Below are positions 48,645-62,000 of a stretch of DNA of 64,000 nt, piece after piece. A program made the position numbers and the translations under genes. The first letter of the stretch is position 1. Each line of letters starts with the position of its first letter. Under the pieces are notes generated by a model. The model worked only from the letters and a program-made list of their open reading frames with translations. It made no database searches and was not told the DNA's origin. Origin of the DNA: Loxodes magnus (taxonomy: Eukaryota > Ciliophora > Karyorelictea > Loxodida > Loxodidae); the NCBI GenBank assembly GCA_946699065.1, contig CAMPDV010002347.1, positions 1 through 64,000 on the forward strand. Reading direction: 5' to 3'.

Positions 48645-50045
48645 ATCATTATTTATAACTGATGAAAGTTCTCCTTTAATCAAATCGATCTGAAATCATT
48701 TCTTATACTATTGCTTGAAGAAAGTCAAATCTTCACGTTAAAATGGCTTACCTCCCTTAAACTCACTAACAATTATTTAATTTAAATACCCTTAAAAGAG
48801 ATAATCCGTAATATTTACGAAATATAAAGCTTCTGTAAAAATGTAGCAAGCAAGTGTTTTATATGCTTATGATATAGTAGTCTTTAGTAAACCATTCTGT
48901 AAAAGGTTACTAATAAAAGTTTTTAAAAATAGTTAATTTAAATTTATTATTAAACTAAAGAAAAATAACTAATTAACTTAATAGACTTTTATTTTATTAT
49001 CTAATAAGCTTAATTTAAATAAAACAACTAACTATTTTAAATTATATTTATATACCTATCATTATTTTTTATATCATAATGTAAGAAACAATAAATCACT
49101 TATCACTGGAAAAATTCTACCATCAACAATTACCCATGATATAGATTCTCAAATCACTACAATCACTTCCTGATTCAATTGGATAAGGAACATAACATAA
49201 GGAGCCTAGTTAAAGCTTATAGGACTCGTCAAAGCAAAATATTAACTGGAGTAATGAAGAAGATTAGTATCTGCTAGAGAAAGTTTAAAACAAATTAAAG
49301 AATAATTAAAAAGTATCGTGGAAGAGTTTATCTAGCTAACTAAACAATTAGTTTCACGCAGGTAACAATGTACGAGATAGGTAGAAAACTAGATAAAGAT
49401 ATTACAATTTTTTAGATCCGAATCTTAAGAAAGGTAACTGGACTGAAGTTGAAGACTCATTCATTGTGTTAAAAAAGTCTTAAGGACTATAGTGGTGTAA
49501 AATAAAGTCGTATATCTAAGGAAGAAATGATCATCAAGTAAAAAACAGGTTTTACTTTCTATTGAAATAGTTTTCGAAAAATGATGCATACTGTGTTAAA
49601 ATTTTCACAAGTCAATTGAAAATAACTAATTTTAGTTATTACATTTCAACCTATTTACGAAATGAAAAAAATGATAAACTCAAGTAAATAATGAAATAAT
49701 GCGAAAAAAGAAAATCTCAAAATATCTTAGAAAACCGGTAAACGAGTATCTAAGTCTAAGTACCTCCGTTTGTTTAAGTATATCCACAAGTAGTTACTTA
49801 AGAAGATAAATCAGCATTCGTTGCTTACAATGGATATTCGTAATAAGTTGCTCTTAATATATAAGAGAATTAATAGAAGTTACCAAGTTTTTATAGTATA
49901 ATATAATCACAAGGATTCGGTAGTGTTTAACTTAATAAAATTTCGTTTAATTAATCAGGATAGTGTAATAAAATGTGTTCGGATAATAGAAGTTGGAGTT
50001 ATGTTTGTTGAAGTATTAGTAAATGAATAAATATTTAATTATAAT
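48645..50045. repeat. right arm of large inverted repeat (Myb C)
   Basis: Pairs with 45355-46730. With ~1.9 kb of non-palindromic spacer between the arms, this is a fold-back structure of about 4.7 kb. Confidence 0.9.
49079..50011 (+). CDS. Myb-domain protein, copy C
   Basis: ATG 49079 to TGA 50009-50011, 310 codons, one frame. The first Myb repeat is NWSNEEDQYLLEKV to QKTRQRYYNFLD, the second GNWTEVEDSFIVLKKSQG to HQVKNRFYFLLKQF, with Trp residues spaced as in R2R3 Myb domains. All Trp in the body are TGG and the only in-frame TGA is the stop, while TAA and TAG are used as Gln throughout. The C-terminal half is Gln-rich (QVPPFVQVYPQVVTQ). A nuclear DNA-binding protein is likely. The upstream region from 48645 is shared with copies A and B. 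Confidence 0.9.
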
Positions 50046-50639
50046 GTTATATCCCAAATCTAAATTTTTAAAGTTTATATAGTTATTTTATAATATTTAG
50101 TAACAATTATTCCATTAACTCATTTACTAATTAAGAATTTTAATCCTTATAAATATTCTATATAATGTAGCTTCTTTTTTACTATATATTTTTAATTATA
50201 GTAATCTACTAATTTAAATTTAGCTTTATATATAATTACACTATTTTCTAATTTACTTGAATATAAAACTGCTTATGTTTATATAACTATATATCTAATA
50301 ATTAGAAAGTTTAATTTTAAAAGTATAAATAGATAAAGCAAATAGTATGATATCTATTTAATAAGGCTTTTTGTTTTTAAATGTAAATATGAATGTATAT
50401 GAATCTTCTATTTCCTCCATACTTATCTATATAATTATAGCTATTTTTTATTTATTAAAGATAAAATATCTTAATCTAAATCTCTTAAGTTTATTAACTT
50501 AAAGTAATTTAGTAGGTTAATTTATCTTGTTCATTTTCTATTAATAACAGATTAATATATCCTTTATAAAGAGACTATTCAAATTGTATATTCAAATCAG
50601 TTTATTTATTTTTTTACTTAGTAAGACCTAAATAAAAGA
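50046..50639. other. diverged outer flank of the Myb C arm
   Basis: AAATGTAAATATGAATGTATATGAA near 50380 matches the inverted-repeat arm of the first kilobases (AAATGTAAATATGAATGTATATTAA at 131-155). A decayed copy of the ORF P 3' region therefore lies outside Myb C, as the intact one lies outside Myb A. No gene is intact here. Confidence 0.6.
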
Positions 50640-51800
50640 TATTAAACTAATAAGCAATCCTCATTTCTTTTTCTCTTATAGAGTCGTCAACTAGTTCAAT
50701 CTTTTGCGAAACATATTATTTGAATATACCAGATACTTCCTTTAAATTTATTAAATTGTATCTTATCTTTCATTTAACTATACTCATTGAAATGTAAAGG
50801 CTTATTCATTGACAAATACTAAAATGCATACATTTTTTAATTAGTCTTCTTAGTATCTTAAATAATTTATTCTTTGGTCTCTTTTATGCTTTCTCTATCA
50901 TTTTAATTTACCTTAATCATTGATCCATTTAATTATTATAGATATATCTCCATAAGTTCTTATTGTATTCTATCCCCAAATTTCCATTCTATAGAAGTAT
51001 ATTCTTAGACTCTACTGTTTCTATATTAAATCCTACCGTTGAATCAATTGTTATAATTTTTCCTTATTTTAACTTAAATACAATTTTCGTTTCCTACTGC
51101 ATCTTAATCTACCATAATTTTTTTTCCGAATATTCTTGACCGAAATCTTCCAAAAGCTACTTAATTTTTTTGCAATTGCTCTACGCATTTTCCTTTATTA
51201 TTCTTTTTATCAAATTAAGAGTTCTATATCTATTATTTTACACCTTTTATTCATATTTAAGCTTAATGCATACAATCTAGTTTAATCTTTAATCATTTTA
51301 TCATTTTTTCTATTAGACTTTATTTATTTTGTGTAAACATATTAATTCAGAAGAACTTGATCATTCAACTTTCGGTCTAATTTTAATACTTAAAATAAAT
51401 ATAAAACATTTGCATTTCTACTTGATTCATAGTGTTAGGTTTAAAATTAAATGGTTACTTTATTTGCATTACAGTTAGACTTATTTAAATGCTCGCCCCT
51501 TTTATATTTGACTATAAACTTAGCAAAATATACACTTACTTTAATTTGGTGCTATATATGATTATTTTATCCAATATTTAACTTAATAAATCAAACAATT
51601 ACTACAATCCTTTATCATCTCATTTTAAATATATCATCTTTTATTTCAAATAATACCCTACTAGGATATCTATTGTATAAACCACATTATGTATACCAAC
51701 ATCTTAAAGCACATCATTAACTATACTAAATCTTCTTAACACTTTAAGATTAATCTCAGTTTATCATTTTAAATCCATTCATCTTCTAAACTCTTATTGT
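50640..51800 (-). pseudogene. diverged copy of the gene at 17570-19000
   Basis: Blocks of nucleotide identity with 17.7-18.9 kb (around TTGACAAATACTAAAATGCATAC and ATCTCCATAAGTTCTTATT) run in the same orientation. A minus-strand reading gives helical Lys/Asn/Gln-rich protein, but no single frame persists. Probably a dead paralogue. The family is unknown. Confidence 0.5.
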
Positions 51801-53248
51801 ACAGATAGAAAATATTTAAAGTCAAGAGTTTATAGATCTAGCGCTTAACTTCTAGAGTAGGTAACTGGAAGAATAATATTCATTAATAGCATCAAAAGAA
51901 CTCAAATTAAATAAAGATTGGACTATGTGTAAATTTATTCTATTAAGATAAAACTTACAATTATCTATATTTCTATTTAGAGTCTAAGATACATTTAATA
52001 AACAGAAGCTGATTTTATTAGTAGTATATTTACTAAAGATTTAAATTATTTGCTTTGCTAAAAGGTTAGCTTATAATTATTAATTCTAGCTTCCTTTTTA
52101 ACTATTATTTATAATATATTATCTTTTTCCTTTATAGTTATTCCCATTTTTGCTAAAATGAGCTAATATAATTTGTGGATTTGTTAATTGAAAGATAATT
52201 ATATTTCAAATATTCTCAAATATTCCTAAATTATTTCACCAATTTATCTATAAATTTAATTTTGTTCCCTAAAATAAAAAATTTAGTTTTAGTTCTAAAG
52301 TTAAGAGACTACAAGCTATTATATATCTATTATTTTTAAATTATAAATCTAGCTTATTTACTCTAATTTAATAAATAAGAGTTATAATTTAGATTTGATT
52401 ATCTACATTAACCTTTATAAATAACGATTTTATTCATTTATCTAAATTAAAGATTATGATTAAAGTAATAGTCATAATACTTTTCTATCTTATTTAACTT
52501 TTACCTTATTGAATACATTTCTAAAAATATATCATATTCAAAAATATACCTATCTCATTCTATTTGCAGGTATAATAAACAAAAATTTAAATTAATAACA
52601 ATGATATACTAAAATTATATTGACTAGATAAGAAATAGTTTAGTAACTAGTAGCTAGAATATAATTATGAATGTAATAGTAAAATATAAAATAGATATTT
52701 ATCCTAGACATCTAGAATCTTAATAAGTTTTAAATAGAGCTAAGTTAACTAATAACTATCTATATCGCTTATTAAGTAGCTAAGTATTAAGCTTAATTTA
52801 AATTAATATATGATTCCTTTATAATGAATAAACCTTTTAATACTTGTTAATTAGCTAAATGGATATCATATGTATTAATGTTTTAAAGAAATATTATAAA
52901 TATAATTTATTAAATTTACTAATAAAATCATAGAAACAGATGCTATTGTAAAAGCTTAATAATTAACTTATTTATTGCTTCCGTTTAAATTAGTAAGCTT
53001 AAAGCATAAGTTTAAGTTTTACAATATCACTACATTTAAGTTTTAATATTTTTAGCTCCTTAAATAAATCTCAAGAAATGACTTAAGTTTTAGAGTAAAA
53101 CTTGGAGTATCTATTGATGAATAAATTATGCTATTTAAAATTGATTATTTGCGTCTTATGAAAATGCGATAAAATAGGGAAGCATAAATTAATATTCTAA
53201 TTATGTTTTTTAAGATCTAAGCATGAATTTAATTAGCAAACAAATAGC
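51801..53248. other. AT-rich stretch without a recognisable gene
   Basis: Very low GC. I found no convincing frame, RNA gene or repeat. Confidence 0.4.
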
Positions 53249-54786
53249 ATGCAGATTAAAATTTTTTATCTGAAAAGTTAATTTATAGAAGAAGTTCTAA
53301 AGTTATTCTTAGCAAAAAATCCTTCTGAAGATAATTCTCTCAAAGAACTTATTCAAAATAACAAATTTAAAATATTTTTAAAACTAAAAAAGCTTAAAAA
53401 TTTTGATTCTTTAAGACTTTTTCTTAAATTTCTTAGCCAATGCACATTCAAAAGCAATGAAAATTAGAGAAAAAATACCTAAAGAAGAAAATTTAAGCTT
53501 GAGTATTATACATCTGATAAATTGCTTCATTAGATTAAAATAGAGCCATAAGTAGAATCAAATTAAATTCTAGAACTGTCAAAATAAAATTTTATATATG
53601 AAAAAAAGAATATTAATTGTAAAATTTCCTTCAAATTTTTGCATAGACATAGGATAATATTATAATAGAATAAATAAGAAAAACTAAAATAAAACTTTGA
53701 AAATCAAAACTAAGTATTGCAGAAGAAATTTAGATTTAAAGGAATAAAAAATAATTTCGGAAAATATTAAATAAATATAGATAATTCAGGGAATTTGATA
53801 TAGAATTGTATGATAATTTTTAAACTTTAAAGAAATTTTAAATTTATTCCTAAATTTAAAATAAAACATTCTAACAATTATTGCATCATATAGAGGCTTA
53901 AAATTTTCTATTATAAAGTTTGCATTAATTATATATTATGGTCTTTTTTTGTTTGAAACTAATCAATTGAATCCCTGTTATGTCCATTGAAAAGTGCACG
54001 GATAAAATTGCACAGAAAGAGTTTCTTTTCCGAAAAATGTTTCTTAAATTTTTTCAGGATACCAAAAAATATTAATATAGCTTAATATATTCGGTATATT
54101 GCAAACTAACCTAAGCAAAAACAGATTTTAGAGGATAAAAATAGTTTGAGAAGAATAATTATAACAAGAGCATGAAAAAATGAAATTTTAAGATTCTGCT
54201 GAGAAATGTTAAAATAAAAATTTTAAAAATTTAAGAAAAAAACATTAAAAAATGAGAAAAATAAATTTTAGAACAATAATTAAGCGAAAAAAAGTAGATT
54301 TTCGAAAAAGAAAAGTAAAATAAATTAGAAAAATTGCTCTAAGAGTAATAAAGATGTAAACAAATAATTATAAAATTTGTTGTTAAAACAAATTTTCGAT
54401 AAGCTCAATAAAGCCAGAGCCTTTTAATGATATTTTAAATTTATTATAAAATAATATTTAAAACTCTGGAATATAAAACAGGTTTTAAAGGCTAAAAGAA
54501 TCCTTAAAAAAACTTTGACTTTTCTTTCCTGCTCTTAAATAAACATTCCTTTAGAAAATAAAAAAAGAAGATATAAAATTTTTAAAATAAAAAGAGATTC
54601 TTTTATTAGTTAACTTTTAATTAAATTAAATTATTTAGCAAAGAGATATAAAAGTTATAAAAAACCTCATTATCAACCTTGCAATTAACTATTCTATAAT
54701 TTCTTAATAAGTATAGTCACATTTTTCAAAATAGATGGGTAGATAAGATCATAAAGGAGTTATATATATCTCCAGAATAGAGTTGA
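53249..54786 (+). pseudogene. decayed coiled-coil gene
   Basis: From ATG 53249 one frame gives 235 codons (FIEEVLKLFLAKNPSEDNSL, KFKLEYYTSDKLLHQIKIEP) to TGA 53954-53956. Coding continues in other frames: EEQLQQEHEKMKFQDSAEK near 54150, then EKQILEQQLSEKKQIFEKEK near 54270, and a clean end (SLSTLQLTILQFLNKYSHIF ... ELYISPEQS) at TGA 54784-54786. The second part has a possible ATG at 53980. Either this is one frameshifted gene or two adjacent ones. It contains a long heptad-like region. The family is not recognised. Confidence 0.45.
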
Positions 54787-55252
54787 TATTTATATCTCTG
54801 TTTTAAAAATAGGTAGTAAATAATAGTTATTGCAATATAATAGTTTAAAAGTTAATAAAGCACTAACTAATAAGTGTATATAATATTTGATATTATATAA
54901 TAATTTTATTTTCATAAGTAACTTTAACTTAAATCGTTATTATTAGAATTATTTATTTATTAGAATGTAATAAAGTATTAGCTAATAGCTAACTAATTAT
55001 AAGTTCTAATTATTAATTATTAGTCTATCATGTATTAATTAATTAAGCTTTATCTTAAAGATAATTATTGAGTTTGAAAGGTTATTTAAAGATAGTAAAT
55101 AAATAGGTTAATTAAAAGGGTTTTAACTTTTTCAAATAAAGAACTTCGTCTTTATAAATTACTCATTTTTCTTTCCTTTATAGTGGGGATGTTGTTGATA
55201 TTTAGCATAATTAGAATCTTAAAAAGAATGCTAGTATGAAAGTTTATGATAT

Positions 55253-56449
55253 ATGAAAGAGAAAAAGGATTTAAATTGTATTTCACTCTATTACTCTTAG
55301 TTTATCTAATGTCTAAATTAACTTTTTAAATAAGTAACATTTAATTTAGAGAGTAACTTCCTATCCTTCCAAGAAACTTACTTCGATAATGCTTAAATTC
55401 AAGAAAAACATTTAAAAGAATTGACACCTTAATATAATCTTAAAAACGGATTTATAGCATTAAAGAGCATTGTAGACATCCAGAATGCTAATTGCATAGG
55501 TTCACAAATATACTTTTAATAGCTTTTTTAGATTCTAGCCAAGCAAAACAATATTAAAGTAGTTAGAAATTTATAGATGCTAAAGAAAAATGAGATGATA
55601 GATCTTTTCCATGCTAAGCATTTATTAGCTTACATTCTTAAGATCATTGATCAAAACTTGGTCTTTAAAGATTGACTCATATAAGTAATAAAAAACTCCT
55701 GCATTTATTCTTCAAGTTCTTCTTATCGAGTTCTTTATGATTAAATAAGCAAAAAGTAGAAGTTAATAAAAGGAGAAAATAAGAATCAAAGAGAATTTGA
55801 CAATTATCCAATTACTAAAATAACGCAAACAAACATATTAACGAAGATAGAAATAATAAAACCATAATTATTGTAAAAAATAATAAATCTATATTAAAGA
55901 TTCTTCTATTTAAGCCCATGAAGTAATATTCATATAACTTAAAAGGAATTCTAAATATATCATCTAAAACAAAATATTTATCTAGTAAAAAATAAATTAC
56001 TAAGAGAATAAAGGTTGAGACTTGACTATATAAAATAAATTCTCGAAGTTTTATGTACAAAATTAATCAGAATTAAAAAGGAGATCTGAAGAAAATCTTC
56101 TTAGTAAATGCTATTAACAAGATTTAAAAAAATAAAAGTTAAATAAATAAATAAATAAATGAGTACTTGGCCCAAGATTTACAGAAGTAGAAAAATGGAA
56201 AATCAAAGTGAAAAAGAGATAAAATAAAATAAAATAGATAAATAAAAGCAAGAGCATATGAGTAAAAAATATTTAATTATAAAGAAATTAACATCAGAGA
56301 GAAATATCAACACAGAGAAATTTAATAAATCTATACCTATAATTTATTTAATTTAATAAGCTTATCAATTTCTTAAAATTTATAGCCTCAAATATAAGCG
56401 GATAAAGAAGCCAAAAGTTCTCTTTTTATTATCTTTTTAATTTATTTGA
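55253..56449 (+). CDS. unrecognised 398-codon protein
   Basis: One coherent frame from ATG 55253 to TGA 56447-56449, with Trp-coding TGAs in FKDWLIQV, LSPWSNIHI and KEIWRKSSQ. The middle is helical (LFHAKHLLAYILKIIDQNL, then LREQRLRLDYIKQILEVL) and the C-terminal third is very basic and Gln/Lys-rich (SRKMENQSEKEIKQNKIDK). No signal peptide or membrane segment. A minus-strand frame open in the standard code (55815-56060) is the hydrophobic antisense of this basic region and is rejected. The start is the first ATG after an in-frame TGA. Function unknown. Confidence 0.6.
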
Positions 56450-59092
56450 AAAAATGATGTTAAAATAAAGACAAATAAAGAAATAAATAAACTAAAAATA
56501 TAATATAATTACTATATAAATCTAGAAGTTAATTTAATAACTTAACTAACATTAATAATAATATAAGTATGAGATGGAGCTTACTCTAAGATCCTTAATA
56601 ATTAGTTAATTTAAAAGTAGATTTTGAGAGATAATATTTAATTAAGCAAGTTATAAAGTTAATTGGCTTTAAGCATTAATTAAGGATTCACTAGTAATTT
56701 TATTTTAAATTCTAATAATTAAAAATACATTAATTATCATATTTTAAACTATTTATAAATTTTAGTGTATATCAACCCTTTCCTTAGTATATTCTTAAGA
56801 ATATTTTTGCTAGAAAAATTAGATAACATCACCAAGATATTAAAGGCTATAATAAAAGAGATTCTATTTACAATAAAAATGAACCTAGAAATGTTAAATA
56901 AAAATTGTTTGAAAAATAAATATAAGAAGACTTTATAAATTCTATTTATAAGAAATTAATACAAAAGCTAAAGATATAAATCATAAGCTTCTATTAATTT
57001 AAATTTTCTTTAAGCAAATCTCACTTTAGTGCTTTAAAATTTAAAACTTTTTTCTATTTTTTAATCACTTTTCTCAAAAAAAATTAAAAATCTAAAAAGT
57101 GAATAATTAATCTTTATTCAAGTGATTGTATTAAAACAAAAGGAATAAAAGACTTATAAAATTAATATTAAGACTTTAATCATATATTAAGTGGGAGATA
57201 GAATGCTTATTTTAAGAATTTCATAAAATAAATTTAAATTTTAAATAAATAGATTTAAGACTTTGATATACATTTATATAACTTGATAAGTATTAATAGT
57301 CTATTATAATATTACTTTCTAGCTTCTTCTTAAATTATAAAATTTTATTTTTCATAAAAAGCTTGCTATTAGTCTAAGTTATCCTTATCATAAAGGACTT
57401 TAATATATTTTATACATCTGGATTTTAGTTTTATGATTATTATAGCATTTTAATTTATGACTAGTTGAAGAGAATAAACAATCAAATAATTATATGATTA
57501 TTTATGCTTTATTAAATAAAAAAATGTGGAATATACAGAGATAAATAATAATTAGTCAAACTTTAAGATAAAATAGGAGTGAAAAGATACTAGATACATA
57601 GTTAATTAAATGTTTCATTTGGTATAATTTAGATTTAGAGCAATCAAAAGGGTTTATCTGAGATTATGAAAGAAGATAGGCTAATCTGATTGCTCTTATT
57701 ATAAAGTTATAAGAAGAAAGGAAATTAATGAGAGGCTCAGGTAATCTTAATTTAGGCAAATCATGAAAGTAATATCGCTGGAAGAGAAACAAGAATTTAA
57801 GAAAGATCCAGACTGATAAAATTATAAAACGAAAAAATAAAATAAAACTGTAAATTCTTCCCAAATAATGATTGATAAAGATCAAAGCCGCTACAGCACA
57901 GTAATTTATTAAATAGACTAATATGTAGCAAAAACTGCGATTATTGTTGTTTTTTTTATTTTTCCTATTAATCTTTTCCATAAAAGAGATTTCTCTCACC
58001 AATATTTTATTTAATCTCTTACAATTCAAGCATATTTTATCTCTACTTATAAGCTATTATTAATTCTTAGAATGCAAATAGAATAAATATTTAATCTATA
58101 TCTAGGTATGAATTTTTCTATTCTTAAGATATATAATTTTATTGTAAAAAATTATGTTGAGATTCCTACATAATCTGCATGATTTTTCATCAATAAATCA
58201 TCTATCTTGCATTCCCGGGCTGATTATTTCTAATTTTACTGCTAAGAATTTCTTACAATTTATTTTTGCATTTAAATTCTCTTCTCCCTGCTTTATTCTT
58301 GACTATAGCATCTTTCTCTTTTTCAAATTCCTTTGGCAATATTAAATTCTCTTTCTATATTAAATTTTTTTGTTCATTCTTTAGCTACTTTTGTTCTCTA
58401 AAGTTATTAAAACAATTTTTCTTAATTTTGAAGACTAGTGTAATATGCATCCTAGTAGCCAGAATATTACTACATAAAAATCCACAATAAAATCTTCGTG
58501 ACTGATATTTCACTTTCGCTTGAACTTCTTAATTTAAGACTTCCTTTTTATTATTTCTTGATTATATATCTACAACTTAACCCTATTATAGTTTCTTAGT
58601 TTTTTAATTTAGCAAGAATTAATAAGATAGAAGTTATTATAGCTCTTTGAGGTGTTGCAATTACTTAAGTTTTCTCCAATAAATGACTAGAGCTCATTTA
58701 TCGAACACTCGTAAAATAAAATAATTTAAGCTAAAACAAAAGAAGAAAATGCTTAACTGCTAGTAAGAAGCGTTTAGGTGAAAGCTAACTTAATGTTTAT
58801 ATATTTTTTTAGTAAAGTTATACAATTTATTTTATTATGCATTCCCTTCATATGCAATTTATGTATTTTTTAATAATAGAAGCACTTCTTTTTTACTTAT
58901 CATTTTTCTTTTGTCTTATTAGTTAACTTTTCGAAATTAACTCTGGAATGTTTTATTTAAATCAGATATATATCCCTAAAAGGTATGATTTAACTCAATT
59001 TATTTATTTTCCATTTTATTTATTTTCTTATTTATAGTTGAAATGCGTGATTACTATTTAAATCATCAAGTTAAATCCGTTATAATTATAAA
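56450..59092. other. AT-rich stretch, one ambiguous coding patch
   Basis: At 57664-58029 the minus strand is open even in the standard code and would give a hydrophobic 121-residue protein with several membrane-like segments. The plus strand of the same DNA gives an equally plausible basic protein (RKLMRGSGNLNLGKSWKQYR). I cannot choose between them. The short frames at 58154-58490 are hydrophobic low-complexity readings. Otherwise no gene, RNA or repeat is recognised. Confidence 0.4.
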
Positions 59093-62000
59093 ATGAAGTA
59101 GTCAGTCAAGTACTCAATTTAGATACTTGTTATGATTCTTATTATGCAATAAGTAGAAGCTTATTTGATTGTCCCTGTGAGTGATATAGTAAATTCAACT
59201 AATCCTCCCATTCTTTCTAACTTCGACTTTTACAACCATGATTTTGATTTTTAGGGTTAGCAGCGCGGGTTTTCTTTATCTTTCTACCTCAATGTCAATC
59301 TTAATCATATGGATTTTAATTTTGAAGTTAGAGAAATATTAAGAGTGATTTATTCTCAATATTCCTTGAGTCTAAATCTAATAAATGATATAAACGATAC
59401 TTGATCAATATAATTATCATACGCAGTAGATAGCCAGGAAGAATACAATTCTACATTAATTTGAAATAATAATGATTGGATATATTTAGTAATCTCTTAT
59501 TGGAAAAAAGTCTCTAGCGACCAAATTTACCTTCAACTTTGTTAAAGTTCATCTTTAGTAGCCGCCAAATGTGAATCCCGAAATCTCTAGGAATAAAAAT
59601 TTTTCTTTAATGTCTAAAATATTTAGATACAGCAATATTCTTAGACAGTTATGCTAATTAAACTTTATTAGATAGAGCTTTTAACATCCTATCATAACCC
59701 AAATGATTTTATAATAAAGGAAACTAATTTGACTTAAGCATGATTAACTCCTTGCTAATAGAACTGTGACTATTTATGCCTAACGTAAAATAATTAAAAA
59801 ATTCCTCATTTAGAAGCATGCTTGAATTCTTCTAGTTACTATGAAATAAACTACAATCAACTCTATTTAGATAATTCAACTATAATAAATCTGGGCTATA
59901 AGGATTATTAATCTTACTTCAATTCACTCTAAGAAGTTTCTGGAAGACCTTGAAGCATTTTACTCTCTTTTGATTTAATGAACTTTAATAATAGTTAAGA
60001 ATCTTTTATTATGGGATTAAAAGGAACAACTACTTAGTGTAATAAACTATTTTTCACTCTTTCGGTTATAAAGTTAAATAACTAATTTTATTAGTTCTAA
60101 ACTAAAATATTCTCTTAGCAAGGATATTCTCGAACAATATATATAAATAATTAGATTGGTAGGGAATATATTTTTGGCTTTAGTGTAAGAGAGTTTGAAT
60201 GAGGTTTTCAATTTATAATGTGCTTAAAAAATGAAACACTTGATATTCTTTGTAATTTAACTTAAATTTATGTAGAAGACTATTGCTCTTTATTCTAAAA
60301 TCAATCTAATATGTACTTAGGTGGAGCACCAACTAATTTAACATCTCTGAAGCAGATTGAGATGAAGATTTCTTACATTAGAATATATAGCCATATTGGA
60401 TTTTCTTAAAATAATCTACAAGATATTTTGCAAAAATATGCTATTACAGACTGTGAAAAAAGATAGTTAAATTATTAAGGAAACTCAAAATGCTTAAGGA
60501 AGGATTACGACTATCTATATTTTTAAATTTTCGATTAATATAATGTTTCATGATAAAATGGTTACTAAGTGTTAGGATCTGATAGTATATTTGGTAATTT
60601 TGATTGAAACACTAGTGAAGTAACTTCATGAAGTTTATTTTTTACAATCCGTATTGATTTTAAGAAATAAAATAGCACAATAGGTTATATAAAAGTTTCT
60701 GACTTATTAAACTCTTTTTCAATCTATGAATAATCAGATCAGCTAAAATTAGATAACTCTATTTTATAAAATCAATTTTATTTAAAGTAAGGAGTATTTT
60801 CTCTTGGACTTTCGTATAATTAAGCTAGCAACAAAGTATATGCTTATTGTCAATTTTGAAACTAAAACGCTGTTTAATACTCTTTTACTGCAACTAAAAA
60901 TTTAGTTTTAAATAAGAATAATTTTCTAATTGATATAATAAGCTGATTAGGAGTAGATAATTAAAGTTTTAAAGGTGCTTATTATAATTTAAGATATTTT
61001 CCTTTTAAAGGATTCGATAACTTGACTGAAGTATAAGAATATTTAACTAACTTCCATCAAAATTGCCATCTTGCATGCATTTCATAATGTATTGGTCCAG
61101 GAGAGAATGATTGCTGATTTGATTAAATAGAATATTTTTAGTTAACAGACCCACATTATACCTTAGACAAATTACCATATAAATATATAAGAACAAACTA
61201 AGTTTGAAAATAATTAGATACATTTACTACTATTATTGTTTTGAACAGTTCTTTAACAAATGAGAGTATAGTTTAATTAAATTCCTAGAGTTCATAATTA
61301 TATCTAGTTTGAATAGATAATTCTTCAACTTTGAAAATATAAGGAAAATGTAATTAAAGTATAGGTTGAAGTATATCTCTTAATAGTATATATTTAATAC
61401 TTCTAATTTATAATGTAGATGTTAATACCTAAGCTTCATTGTTTAATGGCTAATTATTCTAATGAGATTCATTAAACTCTTAGTTTATTAATCAAAATTA
61501 ATATATTGAAAAGCAAGTAATTTGCAGTTCATAAAATACTTTAGTATTTAATTCTAGTTCTCCTTAATTACAAGCTTTTGACAGTATTTAGCAAGGAATT
61601 AATGTTTATGATTTTAAAGTGTTTTCGACTTCTTTTGGAGTATTATAGTATGATGATTTTATCAATTGATATAAAACTAATTATTTTGCAAATCCAAATA
61701 CCTGTTCTGAAGCTTGCTCAGTAAGTAACTAATGTAAAACTATAACAGAACTAGGATGTTATTCTATAAAATCTCTCTAGTGTGGAAGGCATCGTATTTA
61801 AAATTAATTATGTAATAAAACATGTAATACTGGCTATGGTTATTGATATGATTCTAATAATACATTTTCATGCTATCCATGCTCATGACAATATAAAAGC
61901 TGCAATTAGGCCTCATACTGAAGTGGCTAATATTGCAAAAATAATCTTATATAGTATAATTATTAATGCTTAAATTATTGTCCTTAATTTTATTCCTATA

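Noticed and set aside
55815..56060. 81-residue hydrophobic minus-strand frame
   Set aside because: Antisense of a basic, Lys/Gln-rich coding region on the plus strand; such antisense readings are hydrophobic and lack TAA/TAG by composition.
57664..58029. 121-residue hydrophobic minus-strand frame
   Set aside because: Longest stop-free frame under the standard code, but the opposite strand reads as well; not decidable from sequence alone.
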